Origin: JAAYAY01 sp963674575
GTDB lineage: Bacteria; Planctomycetota; Planctomycetia; Pirellulales; Thermoguttaceae
Length of the DNA stretch: 64,000 bases
Direction of reading: 5' to 3'
Assembly: GCA_963674575.2 (NCBI GenBank)
Contig: CAXXQT010000002.1
Location: forward strand, 1,674,001-1,738,000
Of the stretch, positions 44,090-54,694 are shown in pieces (within the stretch, counting starts at the first letter, position 1; every line of letters starts with the position of its first letter). The translations under genes were made by a program, and so were the position numbers. The notes beneath the pieces were generated by a model. The model worked only from the letters and a program-made list of their open reading frames with translations, searched no databases and had not been told where the DNA came from.

Positions 44090-44290
44090 CCAGAGAGGGG
44101 GGCGTTGGACGCGAGGCCGCCCGCCCGGGCTACCAGATCCAGGCGGTAGGAGATTGCCCCCACCCTTTGTTCGTGCTGCGATCCGCTCACAAGGAGTTCG
44201 CGGTCGGGTGGATTGGCGGCCCCTCGGTAATTGAAGAAGGGCAACCGCCAGAAGCCCGCTCCGTGCGGTCTTCCGTCGGTCGCCCTTGAT
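44090..44290 (-). other. Conserved structured element, copy 1
   Basis: Read on the minus strand: outer stem GGGCGACC (44278-44285) / GGTTGCCC (44239-44246), inner stem CCGC (44265-44268) / GCGG (44256-44259), then a conserved block containing CCGAGGG, CAATCCACCCG and CTTGTGA. The second copy at 54695-54895 keeps the stems with compensating changes. Not matched to a known RNA family. Confidence 0.5.
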
Positions 44291-44429
44291 TTTTCAAGCG
44301 ACAAGGGAGCGTTTCCTCTCGGCAGCCAGTTGGTCTGACCAAAAAGTCACTCCCTAAATCGCCGCTCCTGCACTTACCAAGTTCCCGAGCGGGCCATCGT
44401 CGTTTGGAAGGAACTACCGGGCTCCGGGA

Positions 44430-47400
44430 TCACCAATCGAGGAGATCGCCGGGATCGAACAGGTAGTCCACGTCCCATACTCCGGCGGTTTCCGACACAT
44501 CCAGGGTGTCGTTGCCGCTGGTCGTGTCGCCGGCGTCGGCGTAGACCTCGTCGAAGTAGCGGATGTAGTTGAAGTAGCTCGTCCCGGCGCTGTCCTTGAG
44601 GATCCCCCAGTCATCCTGGCCGGTGAACGTATCGGCGCCAGTCGTGCCGGTCAACGTGGCCGTGTCCGTGCCGCCGGTGACCGCATAGCCCTTGACGGTG
44701 GCGAAGTTGTTGGCCACGGTCGACGTCGATCCGGCCCGGGTCATCGTCGACGAGCCCATGCTCATAGCGAGCGTGTCGCTGCCCACGCTGCCATACAGGT
44801 AGGCCATGTCGTCGCCGCCACCCGCGTAGGCCGTGACCTCGCTGAACTTGTCGGCGTACAGGGTGTAGTCTGTGCCGCCGTCGTTTTTCATGTAGGCGTA
44901 CGTCTCTTTCCCGGTGAACTTGTCGGATCCGGTCGAGCCGGTCAGCGTGGCCGTGTCGGTGCCGCCGGCGACGGCATAGCCGTTGACGTTGGCAAAGTCC
45001 GTGGCCACGGCCGTGCTCGATCCGGCCCGGGTCATCGTCGAGGAGCCTACGGTCAAGTCGAGCGCGTCGTTGTTCGCGCTGCCGTAGAGATAGGCCACGT
45101 CGCCGGCGCCGCCGTTGCCATCGGCCTCCACGGCGCCGAACGCTCCGACGTAGAACTGGTAGGCCGAGCTGGCCGCATCCCGCAGAATGCTGTAGATTTC
45201 TCGGCTATAGAACACGTCATCGCCGGTGGAACCGGTCAAGCTGGCCGTGTCCGTGCCACCCGAGGTTGCGTAGCCGTAGACGGTGGCGAAGTCGCCCACC
45301 GCCGTCGTGCTGGATCCGGAACGGGTCATCGTTGCGGAACCCACGCTCATGTCGAGCGTGTCGTCGCTCGTGCTGCCCCACAGATAGGCCGCATCGTCGC
45401 CGCCACCCGCGTTAGCCGTCACTTCGTTGAAGTCACGAGTGTAGAGGAAGTAGTCGCTGCCGCCCACGTTTCGCATGTAGGCAAGCGACTCTCGTCCGTA
45501 GAACACGTCCGCTCCGGTCGAGCCGGTCAACGTGGCCGTGTCCGTGCCGCCCAAGCCGGCATAGCCGTAGGCAGTGGCAAAGTCGTTGGCCACGGTCGTC
45601 GTCGATCCGGACCGGGTCATCGTCGCCGAACTCGGGCTCAGATCGAGCGTGTCGTCGCTCGCGCTGCCGTACAGGTAGGCCAAGTCGACGCCGCCGCCCG
45701 CATAGGCCGTGACCCGGTTGAAACTGGCTGCGTAGAGGAAGTAATCATTCGAGCCGCCCACATTTCTCATGTAGGCATCCGTGTCCTTTCCGGAGAACAA
45801 GTCCGTCCCGGTCGAGCCGGTCATGGTTGCCGTGTCGGTGCCGCCTGCGCCGGCGTAGCCGTTGACGGTGCCGAAGTCGCCGGCCACGGTGGTCGTCGAT
45901 CCGGACCGGGTCAGCGTCGACGAGCTCACCCCCATCTCAAGCGTGTCGTCGCTGGCGCCACCGTACAGATAGGCCGTGTCATCGGCGTCGCCGTAGGCCG
46001 TGACCTCGTTGAAACTGGTCACGTACAGGAGGTAGTCGGCGCCGCCGTCGTTTCGCATGTAGGCGTACGTCTCTTTCCCGGTGAACACGTCGGTTCCCGT
46101 CGTGCTGGTCATGGTTGCCGTGTCCGTGCCGCCCGCGACGCCGTAGCTGTTGAGGTAGGCGAAGCCGGTGGCTACGCTGGTGGTTGAGCCGGACCGGGTC
46201 ATCGTCGCCGCGCCCACGGTCACGTCAAGGGCGTCGTCGCCCGTGCTGCCGTACAGGTAGGCGAGGTCGTCGCCGCCTCCGCTGACGCCGGTCGTGGTGT
46301 CGAAGCCGCTCGCGGTGTAGCGATAGTCGGTGCCCGCCGCGTCGTACACGTACGCCTGCGTCTCCTTGCCGTAGAACTTGTCGGCTCCGGTCGTGCCGGT
46401 TAGCGTCGCCTCGTCGGCCCCGCCGTTGGCTGCGACGCCGGTGACCCTCTCGAATCCGAACCCGGTGAAGTCGACGCCGTCGCTGCCCCAGTCCATCGTC
46501 GCCTGGCTCGGATCGACGGCGAACGTGTCGTTGCCGGTCCAGTCGTAGATCTCCAGCGAGTCGCTGCCGCCGTTTGCGTCGAGGACGATCGAACTGAAGA
46601 TGGCCGCCGAGTAGACGTCCGCGACGCCGTTGATCGTAACGGTGTAGTCGCTGCCGTCGGTCGTGACGACAACCGTGTCGTCATCCTCGGTTCCGTACAG
46701 GTAGAGTTCGTCGTCGATCTGGACGAGGTGGTCTTCCACCTCGCCGTCGTTGGCCAGGCCGGTCGGCAAGAGGGTTCCGCCCGTGTCGTAGCTCGTGAGA
46801 CGGAGCCGGGCGTAGGTGGCTCCAGGGACCGCGGTGACGGGGATTGCGAAGGTCACGTGGTTCGTGCCGGCCGTGAGGGCCAGGTCCGTGGCGACTTGTT
46901 CGCTGGAGTCCCAGGTTCCGTCACCGTTGAAGTCGATCCACGCGTTCACGTAGGAGGCGGCCGAAACCACCAGGTCCACGGAAGCGCCCGTCATCCCCGG
47001 CGCGAAGGGCGAGTAGCCGACGATGCCGTCTTCGTCGGCCGTGCCGCTCTTGTCGTCGCCGTCGGCAAGCGTGCTCGGCTGGCCGTCGAATTCCACATCC
47101 CGGGACGTGCCGAGCATCGGACCGGTCGCCACGTGGCGGGCGCCGTCGCTGGCCAGCAGTGTCCGGTAGGCCTCGGGGGCGTCGCCGAACTCGAATTCCC
47201 CCACGTCGGTTACTGCGATAGTCAGTGCGGTCGAATCGTCCGCTCCGGCGCCAAGCGTCGCGTCGTCGACTTCCACGGTCACATCGAGTACGGGGTTTGT
47301 CTCGAAATCGAGGGTGGTCCCGGCAACCAGGTAGAGTTCCGTGCCGACGATTTCGAACAGAGCCGCATCGGCGCCGGTGAGGCTGAGGACATTCGTGCCC

Positions 47401-50400
47401 AACCCGTCGTCCGTAACAACGATGTTGGCGACTTTGAGCCGTGCGGTCGTGTCCGTATCCTCGGGCAGGGTGATCGTCGTGCCGGTGAGTTCGACGGTCG
47501 GGGCTTCGTTGACCTCGGTGATCGACACGGCCAACGCGACCGAGTCTTCTGCGGTCGTGCCGAGCGCCGTGTCGTCGACTTCCACCGTCACGTCCAACAC
47601 CGGATTTGCTTGATGATCCAGCGTGGTGCCGGCAACCAGGTACAGTTCCGTGCCGTCGATTTCGAACAGGGCTGCGTCGGCGCCGGTGAGACTGAGAACG
47701 TTCGTGCCCGCCCCATCGTCGGTAACGACGATGTCGCCCAGTTTGATCCGAGCGGTGGTGTCCGTGCCCTCCGACAGGGTGGTGGTTGTGTTGGCCAGGC
47801 TGACGGTGGGCGGGGTGTTGAGCGTTTCCATGAAGAGCACGTACACGGCGCCTTCGGTGGTCCCGCCGTCGTTGTCGGCGGACGTGCCGACGGCCAGGTC
47901 AACAGTGCCGTCGCCGTCCAGGTCACCCAGGGTTGTGACGGAAGTGCCAAAGAAGTCGGAATCCTCGAGGGTGCCTAGGAAATTGCCGGAAATGTCGTTG
48001 ATTTCCTGGTAGTCTTTCACCGTCCCGTCTGAGTTGAGGAACAGCATCCACACGGCCCCGCGGGAAGTCCCGCCGCCGTCGTCGGTGTAAGCTCCAACCG
48101 CGATGTCGGTCACGCCGTCGCCGTCAAAATCGCCGACGTTCGCCACGTCATGGCCAAAGTGGTCGTAGTTCTTGAGGGTTCCGAGGAAAGTGCCTTCCGT
48201 ATCGCTGAGTTTCTGGTGGCTTTTTACGGTGCCGTCCTCATTGAGCAGCAGGACCCACACAGCCCCACGCACGATTCCCCCGTCGTCGTCTTGATGGGCT
48301 CCTACAGCAAGATCGGTCACGCCGTCGCCATCAAGGTCCCCAATACTCGTCACGGCGCTTCCGAAGAGGTCGTAATTATCGAGCGTGCCCGTGAAATTGC
48401 CTTCGGTATCGCTGATCTTCTGGTGGGCCTTGACGGTGCCGTCTGAATTGAGGAACAGCATCCAAACCGCTCCGTGACTGGGGCCGTCGCCGTCGTCGTC
48501 GCCATAGCCGCCGACGGCCAGATCGGTCACGCCGTCGCCATTGAAATCGCCCACGTTCGCAACCGCGGTGCCGAAAAGGTCCGTTGTGTCCAGCGTATCG
48601 GTGAAGTTCCCCTCCGTGTTGCTGATCTTCTGGTGGGCTTTGACGGTCCCGTCGGGGTTGAGGAACAGCATCCAGACGGCTCCCGCCGCCGAGGCGCCGT
48701 CGTCATCGCCGTAGGCGCCCACGGCCAGATCGGCCACGCCGTCGCCGTCCAGGTCGCCCATGCCCGCCACCGACCAACCGAACTCGTCGCCATCGTCGAG
48801 CGTGCCCGTGAAGTTGCCTTCCGTGTCGCTGATCTTCTGCTGGCTCTTGACCGTCCCATCGGCGTTGAGGAACACGATCCACACGGCGCCTCGCCGTACC
48901 CCTCCGCCGTCATCGTGACGAGCGCCGACGGCCATGTCGGTCACGCCGTCGCCATCCAGGTCGCCGAGGTCCGCCACGGACCAGCCGAAGAGTCCGTCCT
49001 CAGCGAGCGTTCCCGTGAAGTTCCCCTCCGTGGCACTGATCTTCTGATGGGCTTCGACCGTGCCGTCGCCATGCACCACGATCGTGGCGGCATAGTCCTC
49101 CACCTCTCCGTCCGTGGCGTAACCGGTCGGATCGGCGGCCGCGGCGTCGGTGCTCAGTCGGAATCTGGCATAGGTGACGCCCGTGAAGCCGCTCGGCACG
49201 GTGGGGAATGTGAGGGTGACAATTCCGGCCGTTGTCCCGGTGGCGACGGTGGCTTGGGCCCGTTCCGTGGCGTTGTCGAACACCCCGTCGTTGTTGTAAT
49301 CGATCCAGCCGGTCAGCGTCGCGGCGCTGCCGGTCGTGTTGGTAACGGTCAGATTCACGGTTGGCTGCGTGCCGACGGTGAGGGCAAGGTCGGCTGCCGG
49401 ATCTCGCACGCCGTCCTCATCGTCGGGCGAAGCCTGGTCGACGTCGTCGGCATTGGCTGCCGCGTTCTGGAGCGTTCCATCGTCCTCGTCCACCGAGCCG
49501 CCGAGGTACAAGGTACTGACGATCAGGTGGCTTGGGCCCGAGTCGGAAGCAAGCGTGTGATAATCGCCGGTTGCCGTTCCGGTGGCAGCGTCAGGGGCGT
49601 CGCCGTAATCGAATTCATCGACGTCCGTGAGCGAGATCTGCATCGCGGCCGTGTCGTCGGGCGTGGAGCCGAGGGTCGAGTCGTCCACCTCAACCGTTAC
49701 GTCGAGGAGGGGGGTCGTCTCATAGTTCAGCCTGGCGCCGGCCGCCAGGAACAGTTCGAGGCCGTCAATTTCGAACAGCTCGGCGTCGGCTCCCGCGAGG
49801 CTGAGGTCGTTCGTGCCCAAGTCGTCGTCGGTGACGACAATGTCCGCGACCTTGAGCCTGGAAGTTGTGTCCGTGTCTTCGGGCAGCGTGGTGGTCGTAT
49901 TGGCCAGGCTGACGGTCGGGGGGTGGTTGACTGCGGTCACGGTGATGGCCAGGGAGGCGGAGTTGTCGGCTCCGGTTCCAAGAGTCTCGTCGTCCACTTC
50001 CACCGTCACGTCGAGGACTGGATTGGCGTCGTGATCCAAGGTGGCGCCGGCGATGAGGAACAACTCGGTCCCGTCAATCTCGAACAAGGCGACATCGTCG
50101 CCCGCGAGAGCGAGGACGTAGGTTCCCAGGGCATCATCGGTCACGACAATGTCGGCAACCTTGAGTCGCGCAGTCGTATCGGTGTCTTCGGCAAACGACG
50201 TTGTCGTATTGGTGAGAGTGACGACCGGGGCGTCGTTGGCGTCGGTCACGGTGATGGCCAGGGCCGCCGAATCTTCCGCGCCCGTGCCGAGTTCCGCGTC
50301 GTCGACTTCGACGGCGACGTCGAGGTCGGGATTGGTTTCGTAATCCAAGGCGGCTCCGGCAGTCAGGAACAATTCGGTCCCGTCGATTTCAAACAGGGCA

Positions 50401-53400
50401 GCGTCGGTGCCGGTCAAGGTGAGAGCATTGGCGCCCACTCCATCGTCGGCTACCTCGATGTCGGCCACTTTAAGCCGGGTTGTCAGGTCGGTGTCTTCGG
50501 GGAGGGTGGTGGTCGTGTTGGTGAGGCTGACGGTTGGGGGGTCGTTGTGCTGAATGAGGGCGATGCTCAGGGAGGTGGTGTCCTCGGCGCCCGACCCAAG
50601 GGAAGTGTCGTCCACCTTGACGGTGACGTCGAGAACGGGATTTGTCAGGTATTCCAACGTGGCCCCGGCAATCAGGTACAGCTCCGTGCCGTCGATTTCG
50701 AACATGGCCACATCGGCGCCCGTGAGGCTCAGGACGTTCGTGCCCAGGGCGTCGTCAAGGATAACGATGTCGGCCATCTTGAGCCGGGAAGTCGTATCCG
50801 TATCCTCCGGCAGCGAGATGGTCGTGTTGGTCAATTCGACCGTCGGCGCCTCGTTGACATCGGTGATGGCGATTGCCAATGCGTCTGAGTCTTCGACGCC
50901 TGTGCCGAGGGTCGCATCGTCGACTTCCACGGTCACGTCGAGTACGGGATTCGTCTCGAAATCAAGCGTGGTCCCGGCAACCAGGTACAGGCCGGTGCCG
51001 ACGATTTGGAAAAGCGCGGCGTCGGTGCCGGTCAAGCTGAGAACATTGGCGCCGACGCCATCGTCGGTCACCTCCATATCAGCCACTTTGAGCCGGGTCG
51101 TCAGGTTGGTGTCTTCGGGGAGGGTGGTGGTCGTGTTGATGAGGGTGACGGTTGGAGGGTCGTTGACCTGGATGACCGTGATGCTCAGGGAGGCGGTGTC
51201 GTCGGCTCCCGTACCGATCGTGGTGTCGTCGAGCTCGACGGTGACGTCGAGGACGGGATTTGTTGCATAATCCAACGTGGCGCCGGCAATCAGGTACAAC
51301 TCCGTGCCGTCGATCTCAAACAGGGCCCCATCGTCGCCGGTGAGGGCAAGCACGTTCGTGCCGAGGGCGTCGTCGGTGACGGTGATGTCGGCCACCTTGA
51401 GGCGGGAGGTCGTATCCGTGTCCTCAGACAGGCTGGTGGTCGTGTTGGTCAGATCAACCGTGGGCGCCTCGTTGATATCGGTGACAGTGATGGCCAACGC
51501 GTCTGAATCTTCGGCGCCAGTGCCGATGGTTGCGTCGTCGACTTCCACGGTCACATCGAGAACGGGATTCGTCTCGAAATCGAGCCCGGCGCCGGCAATC
51601 AGGTACAGTTCGGTGCCGTCGATTTCGAAAAACCCGGCGTCGGTACCTGTCAAGCTGAGAACATTGGTGCCGAAGCCATCGTCGGTCACCACGATATCGG
51701 CCACTTTGAGCCGGGCCGTTGTATCCGTGTTCTCGGGCAGCGTGGTTGTCGTGCCGGTCAGTTCGATCGTCGGCGCTTCGTTTTCGTCGGTCAGGGCGAT
51801 GGCCAACGAGGCCGAGTCTTCGATGCCGGTGCCGAGCGTCGCGTCGTCGACTTCGACGGTCACGTCAAGAACCGGATTCGTTTCGTAGTTCAGTGTTGCT
51901 CCGGCAATCAGGTAGAGTTCCGCGCCGTCGATCTCGAAGAGGGCGGCGTCGTCGCCCGTGAGGCTGAGGTCGTTCGTCCCCAAGGCGTCGTCGGTGACCA
52001 CGATATCGGCGACCTTGAGTCTCGACGTGGTGTCGGTGTCCTCGGGCAAGGTGGTCGTCGCGTTGGTCAATTCAACGGTGGGCGCCTCGTTCACGTCGCT
52101 CAGGGTGACGGCCAACGAGGCCGAATCTTCCTCGCCGCTGCCGAGGGTCACGTCGTCCACTTCGACCGTCACGTCCAGGACCGGGTTTGTTTCGTAGTCG
52201 AGCGTGACGCCGGCGATCAGGAACAACTCGTCGCCGTCGATCTCGAACAGGGCGGCGTCGTCGCCGGTCAGACTGAGGACGTTCGTGCCCACGCCGTCAT
52301 CCGTGACGACGATGTCGGCCATCTTGGTTCGGGTGGTCGTGTCCGTGTCTTCGGGCAGGCTGGTCACCGTATTCGTAAGAGCGACCGTAGGTGGCTCGTT
52401 GGTTACGTCGCGGTGGTTGCCGAAGTCGATGTCGGTGACAACTTCTCCGGGATCCAGTTCGACGATATGGACGCCGTCCGGGACCGTGCTGATCTCTTCC
52501 AGATGGATGATGGTCACCGACTGCATGAGCATGCCGGAATAGTAGCCGCCCCAGGGCATGGTGTGGACGGAGTTGTCCCAGGTATCGTGGAGGTAGACGG
52601 TGCTGGAGGCCGCCTCATAGCCGACTCCAACCATGGTGTGGCCGACGACGTGAAGCATGACCGGACATCCGTTGTCGATTTCCGTCATGAAGTCGGAGAA
52701 GGAGAACCCGCCGCTGGCGACCGTGTCGACCTTCTGGGTGTAGTTTTCCAGGACGGTGTAACCGCGCGACTCGGCGAAGAGACGCAGGCCGTGGCAGGCC
52801 GCCGTCTGCGGAGTGCCGAGACTGGCTGGCGGGACGTAATCGTAGAGCCTGTCGCCGGTCGAATAGGACCAGACCGTGGTGGCTCCATCAGAATTGGAGT
52901 CCACGATCGTGTTGCCGTCGGTATCCCATTTCCATTGATTCGTGCCCAGGTAGTCGGCCGTGCATTCTCCCCAGGTGTGCTCCGTGCCGCCGCTTTCCCA
53001 GGGATCTGGCCCCGTGGAGTCGTAGCTGATCCAGTAATCATCGACATGGCCCGCGCCGCTTCGTCCGTCGAAACCGTCCATGGTCGCAATGAGGGACGTG
53101 GCTCCGGCGACCGGATTGTCGGGGTCATCGCCTTGGCCAAGATTTGTCAAGGGAGCCACGCCGCCGTTGGTGGGCCCGGTGTACATGTCGGAATAGCCGG
53201 TCCGGTCATAGTAGCCGAAAATCATGCCGGCCGAAGTTGCCGTACATCCGTAGGTCCAGGTGGAGGTGGGAACTTCCGTCAGCAACACATCCGCGGCCTC
53301 CATCGAGTCCGCGTCGGCGAAGGTCTGCTGGTATTCGAGGGTGGTCGGCGGCGTCGACGCGCTGCTGATGATCTCGTAGGTAAGCAGATCTTCCGAAACA

Positions 53401-54350
53401 TCGTCCGCGGATGTCGACGAACTCGTTGAACTCGAAGAACTGGTGGCGGGGTAAGTCTGGGTCCAGCCGGATTGTTGAATCTCGGCCACGATGTAGGTGC
53501 CGGCAGCGAGATTCGTGAAGGTGTAGTCTCCGTTGGCGTCGGTCACTGCCGAAGGCTCGCTGACCCCGGTTACGTCCAGTTCGAGCGACCAGGAATTGAG
53601 CGTCCCGTCGTCACTGCCCGGGTAAGTGTCGGTGATTTGTAGAGTCCACGTGCCCGCGGCATCCAGTCCGTCAAAATCGGACAAGTTGCCTGCCGGCTGG
53701 TAGGAGCCGGTGAAAGGCGCACTGCCTGACGAAATCGAGGTGCTTGCTTCGTCGTCAAGCGTGGTGCCGGTGAAGTTCTCGCCGGAGCCTCCAACGTTGG
53801 TGAACAGGTTGACCGTCGTTCCGTCGGGCGCCATCAGGTCGACGACAAGATCCCAATCGTAGCCATGCGCGATATTCAACACGACGTTCACATCGGCGAG
53901 CGTTCCCGAGCCCTCCGGAATCGTGAGCGTCGACGTGTGGACCGCGGAACCATCGATGTCGACCGGCACATCGGGCGAGTCGTAGGTGACGGCGTAACCA
54001 TCTTCGTCGTACTCGCCGTTGCCATTCATGTCGAGATAGATGGTCCAGTCCGGGAGACCCGTTTCCTCGGCGTCGAACACGCCGTCGCCGTCGGCGTCGT
54101 TGAACGTGGTGCCGCTGATTTGCCCGGTGGCTCCCGACCCGACGGCGACGATGTCGCCCTCGTCGCTGCTGGAGGCGTCTACCGTATCGAGATCGCTGTT
54201 GACGTTGAAGACAGCGAGAAGCCTGCGTTGCTCCAAGGCTTCGAGCCTCATGGGACGGCGAGATGAGACGCGCCGGCTCCGCAACGTCGGGTTGGAAGAA
54301 GTCGTACCGAAGGACGAAAGTCTTTGCTGAATCTTCTGCCAAAGCGACAT
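44430..54350 (-). CDS. Giant secreted multidomain surface protein 2 (LEPR-XLL, C39-like peptidase, cadherin, FG-GAP)
   Basis: 3306 residues, paralogue of the downstream gene; ATG at 54350 follows GAGGGGGAAATC. LEALEQRRLLAVF at about 33-45, SdrD B (77-120), P domain (124-260), C39-like peptidase (about 340-620; YGCTATSAGM near 370, VVGHTMVGVGYE near 572, LHDTWDN), nine cadherin-like repeats of about 104 residues (650-1580), GEVED (1585-1755), six FG-GAP/integrin-alpha-like repeats (1758-2170, each with GDxxGDG), two more cadherin-like repeats (2177-2380), second GEVED (2387-2550), seven repeats of about 90 residues, and a tail almost identical to that of giant protein 1. The Ca-binding repeat types fit an extended surface adhesin. 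Confidence 0.88.
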   Translation of the reverse strand: MSLWQKIQQRLSSFGTTSSNPTLRSRRVSSRRPMRLEALEQRRLLAVFNVNSDLDTVDASSSDEGDIVAVGSGATGQISGTTFNDADGDGVFDAEETGLPDWTIYLDMNGNGEYDEDGYAVTYDSPDVPVDIDGSAVHTSTLTIPEGSGTLADVNVVLNIAHGYDWDLVVDLMAPDGTTVNLFTNVGGSGENFTGTTLDDEASTSISSGSAPFTGSYQPAGNLSDFDGLDAAGTWTLQITDTYPGSDDGTLNSWSLELDVTGVSEPSAVTDANGDYTFTNLAAGTYIVAEIQQSGWTQTYPATSSSSSTSSSTSADDVSEDLLTYEIISSASTPPTTLEYQQTFADADSMEAADVLLTEVPTSTWTYGCTATSAGMIFGYYDRTGYSDMYTGPTNGGVAPLTNLGQGDDPDNPVAGATSLIATMDGFDGRSGAGHVDDYWISYDSTGPDPWESGGTEHTWGECTADYLGTNQWKWDTDGNTIVDSNSDGATTVWSYSTGDRLYDYVPPASLGTPQTAACHGLRLFAESRGYTVLENYTQKVDTVASGGFSFSDFMTEIDNGCPVMLHVVGHTMVGVGYEAASSTVYLHDTWDNSVHTMPWGGYYSGMLMQSVTIIHLEEISTVPDGVHIVELDPGEVVTDIDFGNHRDVTNEPPTVALTNTVTSLPEDTDTTTRTKMADIVVTDDGVGTNVLSLTGDDAALFEIDGDELFLIAGVTLDYETNPVLDVTVEVDDVTLGSGEEDSASLAVTLSDVNEAPTVELTNATTTLPEDTDTTSRLKVADIVVTDDALGTNDLSLTGDDAALFEIDGAELYLIAGATLNYETNPVLDVTVEVDDATLGTGIEDSASLAIALTDENEAPTIELTGTTTTLPENTDTTARLKVADIVVTDDGFGTNVLSLTGTDAGFFEIDGTELYLIAGAGLDFETNPVLDVTVEVDDATIGTGAEDSDALAITVTDINEAPTVDLTNTTTSLSEDTDTTSRLKVADITVTDDALGTNVLALTGDDGALFEIDGTELYLIAGATLDYATNPVLDVTVELDDTTIGTGADDTASLSITVIQVNDPPTVTLINTTTTLPEDTNLTTRLKVADMEVTDDGVGANVLSLTGTDAALFQIVGTGLYLVAGTTLDFETNPVLDVTVEVDDATLGTGVEDSDALAIAITDVNEAPTVELTNTTISLPEDTDTTSRLKMADIVILDDALGTNVLSLTGADVAMFEIDGTELYLIAGATLEYLTNPVLDVTVKVDDTSLGSGAEDTTSLSIALIQHNDPPTVSLTNTTTTLPEDTDLTTRLKVADIEVADDGVGANALTLTGTDAALFEIDGTELFLTAGAALDYETNPDLDVAVEVDDAELGTGAEDSAALAITVTDANDAPVVTLTNTTTSFAEDTDTTARLKVADIVVTDDALGTYVLALAGDDVALFEIDGTELFLIAGATLDHDANPVLDVTVEVDDETLGTGADNSASLAITVTAVNHPPTVSLANTTTTLPEDTDTTSRLKVADIVVTDDDLGTNDLSLAGADAELFEIDGLELFLAAGARLNYETTPLLDVTVEVDDSTLGSTPDDTAAMQISLTDVDEFDYGDAPDAATGTATGDYHTLASDSGPSHLIVSTLYLGGSVDEDDGTLQNAAANADDVDQASPDDEDGVRDPAADLALTVGTQPTVNLTVTNTTGSAATLTGWIDYNNDGVFDNATERAQATVATGTTAGIVTLTFPTVPSGFTGVTYARFRLSTDAAAADPTGYATDGEVEDYAATIVVHGDGTVEAHQKISATEGNFTGTLAEDGLFGWSVADLGDLDGDGVTDMAVGARHDDGGGVRRGAVWIVFLNADGTVKSQQKISDTEGNFTGTLDDGDEFGWSVAGMGDLDGDGVADLAVGAYGDDDGASAAGAVWMLFLNPDGTVKAHQKISNTEGNFTDTLDTTDLFGTAVANVGDFNGDGVTDLAVGGYGDDDGDGPSHGAVWMLFLNSDGTVKAHQKISDTEGNFTGTLDNYDLFGSAVTSIGDLDGDGVTDLAVGAHQDDDGGIVRGAVWVLLLNEDGTVKSHQKLSDTEGTFLGTLKNYDHFGHDVANVGDFDGDGVTDIAVGAYTDDGGGTSRGAVWMLFLNSDGTVKDYQEINDISGNFLGTLEDSDFFGTSVTTLGDLDGDGTVDLAVGTSADNDGGTTEGAVYVLFMETLNTPPTVSLANTTTTLSEGTDTTARIKLGDIVVTDDGAGTNVLSLTGADAALFEIDGTELYLVAGTTLDHQANPVLDVTVEVDDTALGTTAEDSVALAVSITEVNEAPTVELTGTTITLPEDTDTTARLKVANIVVTDDGLGTNVLSLTGADAALFEIVGTELYLVAGTTLDFETNPVLDVTVEVDDATLGAGADDSTALTIAVTDVGEFEFGDAPEAYRTLLASDGARHVATGPMLGTSRDVEFDGQPSTLADGDDKSGTADEDGIVGYSPFAPGMTGASVDLVVSAASYVNAWIDFNGDGTWDSSEQVATDLALTAGTNHVTFAIPVTAVPGATYARLRLTSYDTGGTLLPTGLANDGEVEDHLVQIDDELYLYGTEDDDTVVVTTDGSDYTVTINGVADVYSAAIFSSIVLDANGGSDSLEIYDWTGNDTFAVDPSQATMDWGSDGVDFTGFGFERVTGVAANGGADEATLTGTTGADKFYGKETQAYVYDAAGTDYRYTASGFDTTTGVSGGGDDLAYLYGSTGDDALDVTVGAATMTRSGSTTSVATGFAYLNSYGVAGGTDTATMTSTTGTDVFTGKETYAYMRNDGGADYLLYVTSFNEVTAYGDADDTAYLYGGASDDTLEMGVSSSTLTRSGSTTTVAGDFGTVNGYAGAGGTDTATMTGSTGTDLFSGKDTDAYMRNVGGSNDYFLYAASFNRVTAYAGGGVDLAYLYGSASDDTLDLSPSSATMTRSGSTTTVANDFATAYGYAGLGGTDTATLTGSTGADVFYGRESLAYMRNVGGSDYFLYTRDFNEVTANAGGGDDAAYLWGSTSDDTLDMSVGSATMTRSGSSTTAVGDFATVYGYATSGGTDTASLTGSTGDDVFYSREIYSILRDAASSAYQFYVGAFGAVEADGNGGAGDVAYLYGSANNDALDLTVGSSTMTRAGSSTAVATDFANVNGYAVAGGTDTATLTGSTGSDKFTGKETYAYMKNDGGTDYTLYADKFSEVTAYAGGGDDMAYLYGSVGSDTLAMSMGSSTMTRAGSTSTVANNFATVKGYAVTGGTDTATLTGTTGADTFTGQDDWGILKDSAGTSYFNYIRYFDEVYADAGDTTSGNDTLDVSETAGVWDVDYLFDPGDLLDW

Positions 54351-54624
54351 GATTTCCCCCTCAGGATGTACGATCTACGAAGGACGTTCTCAATTGGCGC
54401 GGCAATCGAACGCCTGTTCGCACGACAAGATCTTGGGGCCAAGAATCGAGCCGTTGCGTACAGGAGACCCCCGCCAGGAATGCCGATTTCCCGCCTCCCG
54501 CCAGAGGTGTTTGCCACGCAAGGTAAATGCGCAACCACGAAAATTCGCTCGGAGCGATCGAATGAAAAGATGGCGAGTGCATGAGGAGCCAAGCCCACCA
54601 TCGCAACTTCCACACGCGTGGGCC

Positions 54625-54653
54625 AAACTAGCTGAAGCGCGCGCCACTTTCAA
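54625..54653 (-). promoter_or_regulatory. Promoter of giant gene 2
   Basis: Minus-strand TTGAAA and TAGTTT with a 17-base spacer, conserved with TTGAAA-17-TAGCTT in front of giant gene 1. Confidence 0.65.
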
Positions 54654-54694
54654 GCGCCAAACACACTTTTTTCAGACTCCGAAGCATTCAGAGA

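Larger units (their letters stand above)
43753..44429 (-). other. Leader, promoter and structured element upstream of giant gene 1
   Basis: A 677-base gap. On the minus strand it holds, in order, a spacer, the hairpin element (44090-44290), the promoter at 44027-44055 and a leader of about 265 bases. It is related in sequence along most of its length to 54351-54983, so gene and control region were duplicated together. No protein gene seen. Confidence 0.7.

Noticed and set aside
48474..50888. 804-residue plus-strand open frame opposite giant gene 2
   Set aside because: Its repeats are the antisense of cadherin-like and FG-GAP coding repeats; no independent protein features.
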